From Alphaproteobacteria bacterium MarineAlpha11_Bin1 (GTDB lineage: Bacteria > Pseudomonadota > Alphaproteobacteria > MPNO01 > UBA830): a DNA stretch of 64,000 nt. The notes below the pieces were generated by a model. That model had not been told where the DNA came from, searched no databases, and worked only from the letters and a program-made list of their open reading frames with translations. The translations under genes were made by a program, and so were the position numbers. Shown piece after piece: positions 35,595-44,529 of the stretch. Where the stretch lies: the NCBI GenBank assembly GCA_002937455.1, contig PTJZ01000003.1:214788-278787 (forward strand), written 5' to 3'. The stretch's first letter is position 1. Every line of letters begins with the position of its first letter.

Positions 35595-37702
35595 TACACC
35601 ATCGCGCTATCAGGAACATCAATGACAACACTCCCACAGCCATCTGCAGCCGCAATAGAGTCCGGCGGCAAAACGATCGTTGTATCGTAAGATTCAAGTA
35701 TTGTAGGACCCACAATCAAACCGTCCGTAATTGTTGTCCGTGCTCTAGTAGGTGTCGGTGTATAATCCTCCGTCACCGAAAACCAGGCCGAACGTTGTTC
35801 GTCCGGGATATCAAGCGCCACAACCTGAGAATCAATTCCCTTAAAACTTAGACGGTTGTCCCGAATACCCCGGGCAGCTAGTCGTATATTCACAAGTTCT
35901 TTTGCCTCATCATTTATATATCCGTATGTATCTTCGTAAGCCACCTGAAAGGCGCGCTTTAGGACATCGAACCCCTGTTCGAAAATCTCTTCCGGGTTAA
36001 TTGGGACTGTCAATTCCGAGGACTGCCCGATATATCTAACATCCGCGCTGAATGATAATTGTATCTGGCTGTTGGGAAACCCGTCGATACGTAAACGCTC
36101 AACACCCTCCTCACGCAACTTAGCAATGGCCTCAGCAAATTGGGGGACCTCCAGTCTCGCAATAGGTTGGAGCAGGTTACGTACAAAGTTGTGTTCCACG
36201 TCAGATGCCAACATTCCGACCGAACTAAACACGCCTGACATCGGTGGCACGATTACCTTTCGAATACCCAGTAATCCTGCCACTTCCACAGCGTGCACGG
36301 GACCAGATCCACCGAATGCCATTAGAGCCATATCCCGCGGGTCACGTCCCCTTTCAACTGTTACTGAACGGATAGCTCGAGCCATAGCAACATTGGCGAT
36401 TTTTCTGATCCCTGCCGCCGCTTGGACCATGTTTAGTCCAAGTGGTTTACCGATTTTCTCCATCACCGCGTTTTCAGAAAGCCCCACATCGATTGCTAGA
36501 CTCCCACCAGCCAAGCCATCCGGATTGAGGTACCCAAGAATGACGTTTGCGTCGGTGACGGTAGGTCGGTCGTTACCAAGACCGTAACAAGCAGGACCAG
36601 GATCAGCTCCAGCGGATATCGGACCCACCTGGAGTAAACCGCCCTCATCGATCCAAGCTATCGAGCCTCCGCCAGCCCCTACCTCGGCTATATCTATGGC
36701 AGGCACTTTCAACATATAACCACCACCCTTAATAAATCGGCTTGGGGTAGAAATACCATCACGGAACTCGTACTCCGATGTTAGACTTGGTTCGCCACAC
36801 TCGATAATAGAAGCTTTCGCTGTCGTACCACCCATATCGAACGCAATGGCATTCTCATAGCCATTGTCTTGTCCCAAACGCGCGGCCCCCATCACTCCAC
36901 CCGCCGGTCCCGAACCAACCGCAAATACTGGTACGGCGCTGGCTGTCTCGACTCGCATCATGCCGCCAGATGATGCAACTACCAGAAGTGGTGCTTTCAT
37001 TCCCGCGTCGGACAGGTTTAGCGTCAAATTTGCAAGATATCGTCTCATTTCCGACAAAAGGTAAGCATTGACTACTGTGGTCGACGTACGTTCGTATTCC
37101 TTCATCTCGGGCAACACATCACAAGAAGCTGTCACTAATAGGTCGGGAAAGTTTTGATGCAGAATGTCAACAGTTCGGCGTTCATTTGAAGGATTCACAC
37201 AAGAGTTAATGTAGCAAATAGCAACGGACTCAACCCCTTCTTCGACGAGCATCTCGCCAGCCGAAATTACCTCTTCCTCAGAAAGCGGGTGAACAACCTC
37301 TCCGTCAGCGCCCATTCTTTCGCTGATCTCTAAGCGATACCTACGAGGCACCAATGGCTCCGGCTTTTCCCATGAGAGGTTAAACATCGTGGGAGTTCGG
37401 ATACGACCAATCTCGAGAATATCGCGAAAGCCTCTTGTCGTGATTAGACCTGTCTTAGCTCCAGATTTTTGAAGAATCGTATTTGATCCAACCGTGGTGC
37501 CATGCACTATCTCCCGAACAGCGCTAAATTCAGCCCCAAGGTCTTTGAGCAAGCCCGCCAAGCCGGTTACTACTGCTTGTCCCGGATCGTTCGGCGTAGA
37601 AGCCACTTTACGAACATGCAGGGTTCCGTCTGCAAGCTGTGCGACAATATCTGTAAAGGTTCCCCCGATATCACAACCGATATGGATTTTGAACTCTGTC
37701 AT
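35591..37702 (-). CDS. hyuA: hydantoinase A / 5-oxoprolinase-like subunit A (first copy)
   Basis: A 703-aa HyuA with the sugar-kinase/Hsp70-like ATPase fold. Phosphate-binding motifs are IGCDIGGTFTDIV near residue 10 and AFDMGGTTAKAS in the middle, plus HGTTVGSNTILQKSG, ADPGPACYG and GGSGPVHAVEVAGLLGI. It couples ATP hydrolysis to ring opening with HyuB, encoded directly downstream. The second copy at 48.6 kb has the same architecture, but the two have clearly diverged. No close upstream gene; the 456-base gap to the CMD gene may hold its promoter. Confidence 0.93.
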   Translation of the reverse strand: MTEFKIHIGCDIGGTFTDIVAQLADGTLHVRKVASTPNDPGQAVVTGLAGLLKDLGAEFSAVREIVHGTTVGSNTILQKSGAKTGLITTRGFRDILEIGRIRTPTMFNLSWEKPEPLVPRRYRLEISERMGADGEVVHPLSEEEVISAGEMLVEEGVESVAICYINSCVNPSNERRTVDILHQNFPDLLVTASCDVLPEMKEYERTSTTVVNAYLLSEMRRYLANLTLNLSDAGMKAPLLVVASSGGMMRVETASAVPVFAVGSGPAGGVMGAARLGQDNGYENAIAFDMGGTTAKASIIECGEPSLTSEYEFRDGISTPSRFIKGGGYMLKVPAIDIAEVGAGGGSIAWIDEGGLLQVGPISAGADPGPACYGLGNDRPTVTDANVILGYLNPDGLAGGSLAIDVGLSENAVMEKIGKPLGLNMVQAAAGIRKIANVAMARAIRSVTVERGRDPRDMALMAFGGSGPVHAVEVAGLLGIRKVIVPPMSGVFSSVGMLASDVEHNFVRNLLQPIARLEVPQFAEAIAKLREEGVERLRIDGFPNSQIQLSFSADVRYIGQSSELTVPINPEEIFEQGFDVLKRAFQVAYEDTYGYINDEAKELVNIRLAARGIRDNRLSFKGIDSQVVALDIPDEQRSAWFSVTEDYTPTPTRARTTITDGLIVGPTILESYDTTIVLPPDSIAAADGCGSVVIDVPDSAMVY

Positions 37703-38158
37703 GTGGCTAATCGATTTTTACCTGTATTAAGGAGAACCGATTCTGCGCTGAAGTCGACAGCCATGCCAGTAACAAAACAGACCGTATAATTATAGAGGAA
37801 ATATCACACACTCGCCGACTGTGTCCCAAAATCTTCTGCCGCTTCGGCAGAGCATACATCCTCCGTCGATCCGGTAAATCCCGATGTACACGCCACATCG
37901 GTATAGTTGCTAAGTTTATAATTATGAGGAATTTATGGACAGAGTCTATTCTTATGCCTGAGTTAACTAGATAACTCGCATTTTGAGGCGGGTTGAGGCG
38001 GATACTTTGGAGATGTCTCGGGAAAAGTTTATACTCACCCCAGTCAAGATATAAAGCGCCTCGCTGAGTAAGCCCTTACGCTCCAGAAAACTACAAGGAG
38101 CTAATACCCATACTATTTGAGCAACGCGAGCCCGCTTTTAAGGGATAATGCCTATTTA
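37703..38158. other. intergenic region upstream of hyuA
   Basis: No convincing gene. It contains a 7-bp hairpin TCTGCCG-CTT-CGGCAGA at 37835-37851 without a T-run, and a few short frames that I cannot assign. It probably holds the hyuA promoter and the 3' end of the CMD transcript. Confidence 0.4.
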
Positions 38159-38707
38159 TTATTTGGTGAACGGTTCTGGCTCACCCTCGGGTATAGCTAC
38201 TCGAAATACATTTAGAGTAAATGAGATTAGAGTGTAGTAACCGCAAATCCCGATCAGTTCCACCATCAGCTCATCACCAAGAAGGTCAACGCCGCTCTTG
38301 TAGGATACGTCCGAAAGCTCTCCGGTTTTGACTATTTCTTGCGCGATTTCATGGACCAACTGCTCCTGGTCCGACAGGGGTTCTGGGTTTTTACCGGTTC
38401 TAAGTAATTCAATCGCACTGGCATCTACACCCTCCTCCACTGCTAACGGCGCGTGCGCAAACCATTCAAAATTTGCCTGCCAATATTGGCCGACAGTGCA
38501 AATCGCTAATTCCCTTAAATTCCCGGGTAAATTCGACCCGTAGCGTAAAAAGGAACCTAATTTTTGCGCTGGATCAGCGAGTCCGGGAGCATGCAACCAG
38601 GGTCCAAATGGTCCGCGAATTGACCCTCTTGTCTCAGTAATTGAGTCCGCTATCCGTCTCTGATCATCGGAATATTTATCAGGGTCGGGGGCGAAGAGGC
38701 GCTGCAT
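38159..38707 (-). CDS. carboxymuconolactone decarboxylase family protein
   Basis: A 182-aa all-helical CMD/AhpD-fold protein. Conserved parts are GPFGPWLHAPGLADPAQKLGSFLRYGSNLPGN, LRELAICTVGQYWQANFEWFAHAPLA and the second-half helix repeating that pattern. The Cys-x-x-Cys pair of AhpD is absent, so it is the CMD-like rather than the peroxidase-partner type. AGGAAAG precedes the ATG. It is separate from hyuA by 456 bases and may be in a different unit. Confidence 0.88.
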   Translation of the reverse strand: MQRLFAPDPDKYSDDQRRIADSITETRGSIRGPFGPWLHAPGLADPAQKLGSFLRYGSNLPGNLRELAICTVGQYWQANFEWFAHAPLAVEEGVDASAIELLRTGKNPEPLSDQEQLVHEIAQEIVKTGELSDVSYKSGVDLLGDELMVELIGICGYYTLISFTLNVFRVAIPEGEPEPFTK

Positions 38708-38734
38708 TCTTACTTTCCTAGGGATTAAATACTT

Positions 38735-38989
38735 TTAGACCTTCACCATATCGTCAACCTTTAACGACAGGCGTTCGCGAGAATCGTGCGCTAATAAACT
38801 CAAACTCTTCAATTTTCCGCCCCCAAAACTTCGGTAAATACCCTCGGAGTAGACCCGAGAGAAGGGATGCAAAAAATCATCCGACGTTTCCTCATGAAAC
38901 TGACAATTGATCTCCGGCAACATAATATCAGAATTGGATTTGATCCTATTCACCAGCCAAACCAAGATATCTACGGAACGGCATGGCAT
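38735..38989 (-). CDS. unassigned 84-aa frame upstream of the CMD gene
   Basis: The 502-base gap 38708-39209 has no certain gene. This minus-strand frame ends 28 bases before the CMD start and reads like protein in its second half (FHEETSDDFLHPFSRVYSEG), but I recognise no family. A plus-strand frame ending EWYPPIKYPLGG... at 39140 is also protein-like and truncated. Both may be remnants. Confidence 0.22.
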   Translation of the reverse strand: MPCRSVDILVWLVNRIKSNSDIMLPEINCQFHEETSDDFLHPFSRVYSEGIYRSFGGGKLKSLSLLAHDSRERLSLKVDDMVKV

Positions 38990-39209
38990 CGAATACCCCC
39001 CCCGTCATTATTTTCACTCAATTATACTCATAAATCCAAGATTACGAAAAATCCTCGAATGAGCAAGTTGCATTATCCATTAACTACGAAACCGAATGGT
39101 ACCCACCTATCAAATATCCGCTCGGCGGACGAATTACAGCTGAGATCACTTGACGCACTCGAACTTCCTGACACAGTATCGCAATTGGTTTAGGTGGAGA
39201 GAGAGCGAG

Positions 39210-40376
39210 ATGACTGGCTGCATCGTGGGCTGGGCCCACACTAAATTTGGAAAACACGAAGGTGTTGAACTTGAAACCCTCATAGTCGAAGCTGCCACGG
39301 AGTCCCTTCTCGACGCCGGTATCGCACCCGAAGACGTCGACGAAATCTACATTGGACATTTCAATGGTGGTTTCGTGACGCAGGACTTCCCAGCATCGCT
39401 GGTCCTTCAGGCTCACAAAGGTTTGCGTTTTACGCCAGCGACACGAGTAGAAAACGCCTGTGCTACAGGTACAGCTGCAATTTTTCAGGGGCTAAACTCC
39501 ATTGCTGCTGGTAATGCAAGGATTGTACTTTGCGTCGGCGTCGAAAAAATGACCGAGTTAAATAGCACTGCAATCGGCGAAGTTTTGACAAAAGCAAGTT
39601 ATTTCAAGGAGGAAGGCGGAGAGAACGGCTCCTTCGTCGATATCTTTGCGCGCATCGCTGAGCGATATTTTAGCGAATACGGAGATCATTCCGACGCCCT
39701 GGCACAGATCGCGGCCAAGAATCACTCCAATGGTGCAGTTAACCCACTGGCCCATTTCCAAAAGGATCTGGGATACGACTTTTGCCGCACGGCTTCCGAG
39801 AAAAACCCTTTTATTTCGGGTCCGCTTAAACGTTCAGACTGCTCGCCTGTAACTGACGGAGCAGCAGCGGTTGTATTAGCTAGCAAAGAAGTTGCGTTGG
39901 GAATGAAAAAGGCAGTAGCTTTCCGTGCTGCCTCCCACGTTAATGACTTTTTGCCCATGTCTAGCCGCGATGTGACACAATTTGAGGGTGCAGCCAAGGC
40001 ATGGCGGCTAGCATACAATCAAGCAAATATTGCCGTAAACGACCTTGACGTTGTCGAGGTTCACGACTGTTTTACCATTGCCGAACTTCTAATATATGAA
40101 GCTATGGGCCTAGCCGAAAAAGGGAAAGGCGGCACCGTCATTGCGGAGGGTGTTTCTGCCAAAGATGGCAGACTGCCCATTAATCCATCGGGCGGACTAA
40201 AATCGAAAGGGCACCCGATTGGTGCAACAGGTGTGTCAATGCATGTTATGGCCGCAATGCAGGTGCGGGGTGATGCCGGTCCACTGCAAGTTTCTGGAGC
40301 CGAAATAGCTGGCGTGTTCAATATGGGAGGGTCCGCCGTGGCCAATTATACCTCTATTCTCGAAGCAGCGCGCTGA
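39210..40376 (+). CDS. thiolase family protein (acetyl-CoA acetyltransferase-like)
   Basis: A 388-aa thiolase from the ATG at 39210, preceded by GGTGGAGAGA. The nucleophile is Cys84 in ENACATGTAA and the active His is His335 in GGLKSKGHPIGATG. The second catalytic Cys of classical thiolases is replaced: the C-terminal motif reads VFNMGGSAVAN. This is typical of SCP2-thiolase-like and lipid-transfer-protein-like members, some of which are non-decarboxylating or cleave unusual acyl-CoAs. An acyl-CoA ligase follows 133 bases downstream. Confidence 0.9.
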   Translation: MTGCIVGWAHTKFGKHEGVELETLIVEAATESLLDAGIAPEDVDEIYIGHFNGGFVTQDFPASLVLQAHKGLRFTPATRVENACATGTAAIFQGLNSIAAGNARIVLCVGVEKMTELNSTAIGEVLTKASYFKEEGGENGSFVDIFARIAERYFSEYGDHSDALAQIAAKNHSNGAVNPLAHFQKDLGYDFCRTASEKNPFISGPLKRSDCSPVTDGAAAVVLASKEVALGMKKAVAFRAASHVNDFLPMSSRDVTQFEGAAKAWRLAYNQANIAVNDLDVVEVHDCFTIAELLIYEAMGLAEKGKGGTVIAEGVSAKDGRLPINPSGGLKSKGHPIGATGVSMHVMAAMQVRGDAGPLQVSGAEIAGVFNMGGSAVANYTSILEAAR

Positions 40377-40509
40377 CTTACGTCTTGAAAAAGCAGCCTC
40401 AAGCCCAACGCATCGTTGTAAGACCGATAAAATATTTGGTCAGTCGAATGCCGTTAACCCAGTCCCTCATCACTCCTAGTGAATTAAAGATAAAACTAGG
40501 CAACGGCTT

Positions 40510-42030
40510 ATGAACCTCGCAGGCTTTCTTCATGACGCTGCTTATCAAACACCGGAAGCGCCCGCTCTAGCGCTAGGTAACGAAATAGTCGCTACATACG
40601 CCCAGCATTCTGACCGGTCGTCACGATTGGCCGAAGCCCTTCTGGCGCTCCCCGGAATAGAACCAGGCGACCATGTAGCAATTGCTATGAAAAATGCGCC
40701 AGAATACTCCGAAATCATGTTCGGAGCGTGGCATGCCGGTCTTGCGATCGTCCCCATGAACGCTCGCCTTCACCCAAAAGAATTTTCTTATATCCTCGAT
40801 AACGCTGGCGCTAAGGTGTGCTTCGTGGACGGCGATTTAATCGATGTTATCGGCAGTATCACAGATAATATACCGGACCTGAAACATTTAATTCAGGCTC
40901 CATCGACCGGTTACGCTGAAATGGTGGCAGGCAATTCGAGAGAAGTCTTCCCAGTAAAGGGAGACGATCTGGCCTGGCTCTTTTACACTTCTGGGACCAC
41001 TGGCCGCCCGAAAGGGGCAATGCTGACGCATGCAAATTTGCGTGCAATGAATGCCGCTTATTTCGGCAGCGTAGACGATATTAAGCCGACCGATTGCATC
41101 ATACATGCGGCACCATACAGCCACGGCTCCGGTCTTTACCTAGTCCCTCATGTTGAACGTAGCGCCTGTCAGGTGATTCCAGTATCGGGTGGCTTTGATC
41201 CCGCCGAAGTTTTGGACCTCCTACAGACTTGGAGTGGCACAACAATTTTCATGGCACCTACGATGTTAACTAGGTTGATAAATGCACCCCAAATGGACGA
41301 GGCGAATACGCAAAACTTAAAAACCATCGTATATGGTGGCGCCCCGATGTACACTGAGGATTGCTTAAAAGCGCTCGATAGATTGGGGCCTAAGCTCGTA
41401 CAAATATATGGTCAGGGCGAAGCACCGATGACCATTACAGTACTGTCACGCGCTTTGCACGTCGCTAGCGACACCGCAGCCTACCTTGATCGCCTTGCAT
41501 CCGTCGGAAAGGCTCAAACCGGCGTCGAACTGCGCATCGTGGATACTGACGACAACGATCTGCCGGCGGGTCAAATCGGCGAGATCCTCGTCCGTGGAGA
41601 TGTTGTAATGAGAGGTTACTGGAATAATCCTGATGCGTCTTTGCAAACCCTTCGCGACGGCTGGCTTTATACAGGTGACATGGGAACACTGGATACAGAC
41701 GGCTTTCTTACCCTCAAGGACCGCTCAAAAGATCTGATTATTTCCGGTGGATCCAACATTTACCCCCGAGAGGTTGAGGAAGTCTTGCTCCGCGATGACC
41801 GGGTCCTAGAATGTTCGGTAATTGGACGGCCCCACCCGGATTGGGGTGAGGAAATCATAGCTTTCGTTGTTCCGAAACATGGAGAGGTAATTACAGAATC
41901 CGAACTTGACGCACTTTGCCTTGAGTACATCGCGCGTTTTAAACGTCCAAAAGCCTATCGTTTTATCGATACCCTACCAAAAAATAATTACGGCAAGGTT
42001 CTAAAATCCGAGTTACGTCAAACGGTTTAA
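40510..42030 (+). CDS. AMP-dependent acyl-CoA synthetase
   Basis: A 506-aa ANL-superfamily ligase. Motif A5 region reads LFYTSGTTGRPKGAMLTH, followed by YGQGEAPMT, the adenylate-binding YTGDMGTLDTDGFL, and the hinge DRSKDLIISGGSNIYPREVE. The C-terminal catalytic Lys is in PKNNYGKVLKSEL. It activates a carboxylic acid (medium-chain, aromatic or branched) to its CoA ester for the thiolase or dehydrogenases nearby. Substrate specificity is not readable. Confidence 0.92.
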   Translation: MNLAGFLHDAAYQTPEAPALALGNEIVATYAQHSDRSSRLAEALLALPGIEPGDHVAIAMKNAPEYSEIMFGAWHAGLAIVPMNARLHPKEFSYILDNAGAKVCFVDGDLIDVIGSITDNIPDLKHLIQAPSTGYAEMVAGNSREVFPVKGDDLAWLFYTSGTTGRPKGAMLTHANLRAMNAAYFGSVDDIKPTDCIIHAAPYSHGSGLYLVPHVERSACQVIPVSGGFDPAEVLDLLQTWSGTTIFMAPTMLTRLINAPQMDEANTQNLKTIVYGGAPMYTEDCLKALDRLGPKLVQIYGQGEAPMTITVLSRALHVASDTAAYLDRLASVGKAQTGVELRIVDTDDNDLPAGQIGEILVRGDVVMRGYWNNPDASLQTLRDGWLYTGDMGTLDTDGFLTLKDRSKDLIISGGSNIYPREVEEVLLRDDRVLECSVIGRPHPDWGEEIIAFVVPKHGEVITESELDALCLEYIARFKRPKAYRFIDTLPKNNYGKVLKSELRQTV

Positions 42031-42144
42031 TAAAGACTTCGGTTAAACTCCTCCTATTTAAACAAATAGAATCTTGTCTCTATAAAATTATTAAAACCGT
42101 CGCGACTTCCATCTCTCGTATACCGGTTTTCTTTCCCCTTGCAC

Positions 42145-42975
42145 CTATCTCTGGGCGATAGGATGAAAGACCTTCAAACCATCGAGACGGAATGCGCCAA
42201 TAGCACTTTGACCCTCTGTACCAGTAAGCCAGTGAATAAAGGCTCTGGCTCCAATAACGTTCACGTGGCGGTGTTTGGCTGGGTTTATGAGAATCACGCC
42301 ATACCGATTGACAAGACGCTCATCCCCCTTCAGCAAAACATCGAAATCGTTTTTATTACTAAAGCTCGCCCATGTCGCTCGATCTGTGAGCGTATACGCA
42401 CCGAGACTAACTGCAACGTTTAGCGTCGCCCCCATTCCACTCCCAACTTCTCGGTACCAACCCCCGCTATCTAAACCCGGGTCTAACCCCGCCATCTTCC
42501 ATAAGGAACGTTCTCGAATATGGGTGCCACTATCGTCACCTCTTGAAACGAAGGAAATCTTCCTTTTGGCAATTACTGAAAAGGCATCCGACACGGAGGA
42601 CATTGCGGCTACACCAGCTGGATCAGATTTTGGTCCGATCAAAACAAAGTCGTTCCGCATAACGTCATGCCGCTCGATGCCAAAACCTAAATCAACGAAC
42701 CGCTCTTCCGCCGCCCGTGCGTGGACTAAAATGAGGTCTGCATCTCCATTTCTACCGTTCTTTAACGCCTGGCCTGTCCCCACCGCTACAACGCGCACAC
42801 CAACCCCTGTTTTGGAACGGAATTTAGGTATTAGATAGTTAAGTAAACCTGAATTTTGTGCGGATGTCGTTGACTGTAAAATAATGTAATTGCGCTCGGC
42901 CAATACCCGTGTTTGGGTTGCCGGGAAGGTCATCAAAAAAGCTGTCAGAACTATGCAGTTTAACAACCTAAACAA
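42145..42975 (-). CDS. tupA: tungstate ABC transporter substrate-binding protein
   Basis: A 276-aa exported binding protein with signal peptide ending near RVLA. The anion-binding start QSTTSAQNSGLLNYLIPKF is the TupA signature (TTTS-x-x-SGLL), followed by GTGQALKNGRNGDADLILVHA, FVLIGPKSDPAGV and RGDDSGTH. It captures tungstate (possibly molybdate) in the periplasm. Its start overlaps the tupC stop by 8 bases; order of transcription is tupB, tupC, tupA. Tungstate use suggests a W-containing formate dehydrogenase or aldehyde oxidoreductase elsewhere. Confidence 0.88.
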   Translation of the reverse strand: MFRLLNCIVLTAFLMTFPATQTRVLAERNYIILQSTTSAQNSGLLNYLIPKFRSKTGVGVRVVAVGTGQALKNGRNGDADLILVHARAAEERFVDLGFGIERHDVMRNDFVLIGPKSDPAGVAAMSSVSDAFSVIAKRKISFVSRGDDSGTHIRERSLWKMAGLDPGLDSGGWYREVGSGMGATLNVAVSLGAYTLTDRATWASFSNKNDFDVLLKGDERLVNRYGVILINPAKHRHVNVIGARAFIHWLTGTEGQSAIGAFRLDGLKVFHPIAQR

Positions 42976-43684
42976 CTATCTCACCTTCAAGGTACGCCCG
43001 AGCCACGTCGGATTGAGGATTACTTAGAACTTTTTCGGTAGTCCCTCTTTCCGCTTCTTTACCGTTATACAGAAAAAGGACGTCCTTCCCCAAGCGACGT
43101 GCCTGACCAATATCATGCGTAACCAAGACGATTGCGGTTCCTCGTTCATTTGCCTCCAAAACTAATGTCTCGATCCGTTGTACCGACGCAGGATCAAGGC
43201 TAGCGGTTGGCTCATCTAGAAAAAGAATATCTGGCTCCGAAGCAAGAGCTCGCGCAACAGAAAGCCGTTGCTGCTCCCCAACCGATAACAAACGGGCTTG
43301 GAGCCGCCGAGCTTGGGTTAGTCCGGCGCGAAGTAGAGCCAGGTCAATCATTGCTGGTCTTTGGTGGCGTGGTATCGCCAGCGCAGCTAATGCATATACA
43401 ATATTTGCCTCGACAGACCGCCTTAGTAGCACGGGTCGCTGGAACACCATTGCCTGCCGTCGGGCTCCATCATTCGGGCCTTTCGCCCAGGTTATGGAAC
43501 CCGATGTCGGCTCAAACATCCCATGTAACAATCTCAGAAGTAAACTTTTTCCAGCACCATTGGGTCCGAGGACAACTGTGGAAGTGGCCGGGTGGACAGT
43601 CAGAGAAATTCCATCAATCAAAGCCTTTGAACCAACTGAGAACCGGAGATTCCGAGCCCGAAGTGGCAGGATAGTGCTACCCAT
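42968..43684 (-). CDS. tupC: tungstate ABC transporter ATP-binding protein
   Basis: A 238-aa ABC ATPase from the ATG at 43684, which overlaps the permease stop by 8 bases. Walker A is GPNGAGKSLLLRLL, the Q-loop lies in AMVFQRPVLLRRSV, the signature is LLSVGEQQRLSVARAL (SVGEQ replaces SGGQ), Walker B is ILFLDEPTASLD and the switch His is in VLVTHDIGQ. It powers uptake by the TupB permease. Confidence 0.9.
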   Translation of the reverse strand: MGSTILPLRARNLRFSVGSKALIDGISLTVHPATSTVVLGPNGAGKSLLLRLLHGMFEPTSGSITWAKGPNDGARRQAMVFQRPVLLRRSVEANIVYALAALAIPRHQRPAMIDLALLRAGLTQARRLQARLLSVGEQQRLSVARALASEPDILFLDEPTASLDPASVQRIETLVLEANERGTAIVLVTHDIGQARRLGKDVLFLYNGKEAERGTTEKVLSNPQSDVARAYLEGEIVV

Positions 43685-44384
43685 GGGGTATCTTTCGCGA
43701 ACGGTCGCCAAGAACAGCAACTGCGCCATTCACCAAAAGTGAGATTCCCACAAGTATTATACCCAGAGCAAGTGCTAACGCTAAGTTGCCTTTCGAGGTT
43801 TCAAGAGCGATTGCAGTCGTCATCACGCGTGTAAGGTGATCAATATTACCCCCAACAATCATTACAGCGCCGACTTCGGCGATGGCGCGTCCAAAACCGG
43901 CAAGAGAGACAGTAACTAGGCTATAACGGGCGTCCCACAACAAGGTTATAATCCGCCGCGACCCGGAAACGCCTAATGACCTCAATTGTTCATCGTATTC
44001 AACAGCGAGGTCCTCCACCACTTGTCGCGTTAGCGCGGCGACAATCGGCGTGACAAGAATAGTCTGGGCGATAACCATAGCGAGGGGTGTATAGAGTAGA
44101 CCAAATACACCCAGAGGGCCTGCTCGCGACAAACATAAGTATACCCCCAAGCCAACCACTACCGGCGGCAGTCCCATCAATGCATTCAAGAGAACAATAA
44201 CAGTCGGTCGCCCATGAAACCGGGTCACGGCAACGAAAGCCCCGAAAAACATGCCGAGTACGCAAGCAAAAAATACGGATGTCAAACTGACGGCCACAGA
44301 TAATCCGATGATTTCTATCAGGTCGGGATCACCTTTGAATATTAACTCTGCAGCGAGAAAAAATGCAGTCTTTAAATCGTGCAT
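43677..44384 (-). CDS. tupB: tungstate ABC transporter permease
   Basis: A 235-aa inner-membrane permease with about five helices. The cytoplasmic coupling region contains EYDEQLRSLGVSGSRRIITLL, followed by the family hallmark AIAEVGAVMIVGGNIDHLTRVMTTAIALET. First gene of the tupBCA operon. It is divergent from the amidohydrolase gene at 44.5 kb across a 145-base intergenic region. Confidence 0.9.
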   Translation of the reverse strand: MHDLKTAFFLAAELIFKGDPDLIEIIGLSVAVSLTSVFFACVLGMFFGAFVAVTRFHGRPTVIVLLNALMGLPPVVVGLGVYLCLSRAGPLGVFGLLYTPLAMVIAQTILVTPIVAALTRQVVEDLAVEYDEQLRSLGVSGSRRIITLLWDARYSLVTVSLAGFGRAIAEVGAVMIVGGNIDHLTRVMTTAIALETSKGNLALALALGIILVGISLLVNGAVAVLGDRSRKIPHG

Positions 44385-44529
44385 AACCGCGTTGTCCCGA
44401 ATTATAGGTTTTTCTGCAACACATTAGGCGCATAGGCGTACAGATCATGTCTATTTTAATGGTTTCCAGAAGACAGCACTAATATACAGTCTATTAAATT
44501 AATAACTTATCGACGCAGGGGTATCTGCC

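Noticed and set aside
37835..37851. Hairpin TCTGCCG-CTT-CGGCAGA as terminator
   Set aside because: No T-run on either side; kept only as part of the intergenic description.
37707..37898. 63-aa minus-strand frame upstream of hyuA
   Set aside because: Arg-rich start, no RBS, no family; another frame in the same stretch looks equally protein-like, so neither is supported.
42275..42838. Long frame opposite tupA
   Set aside because: Shadow of a conserved binding-protein gene; Ser/Pro-rich nonsense composition.
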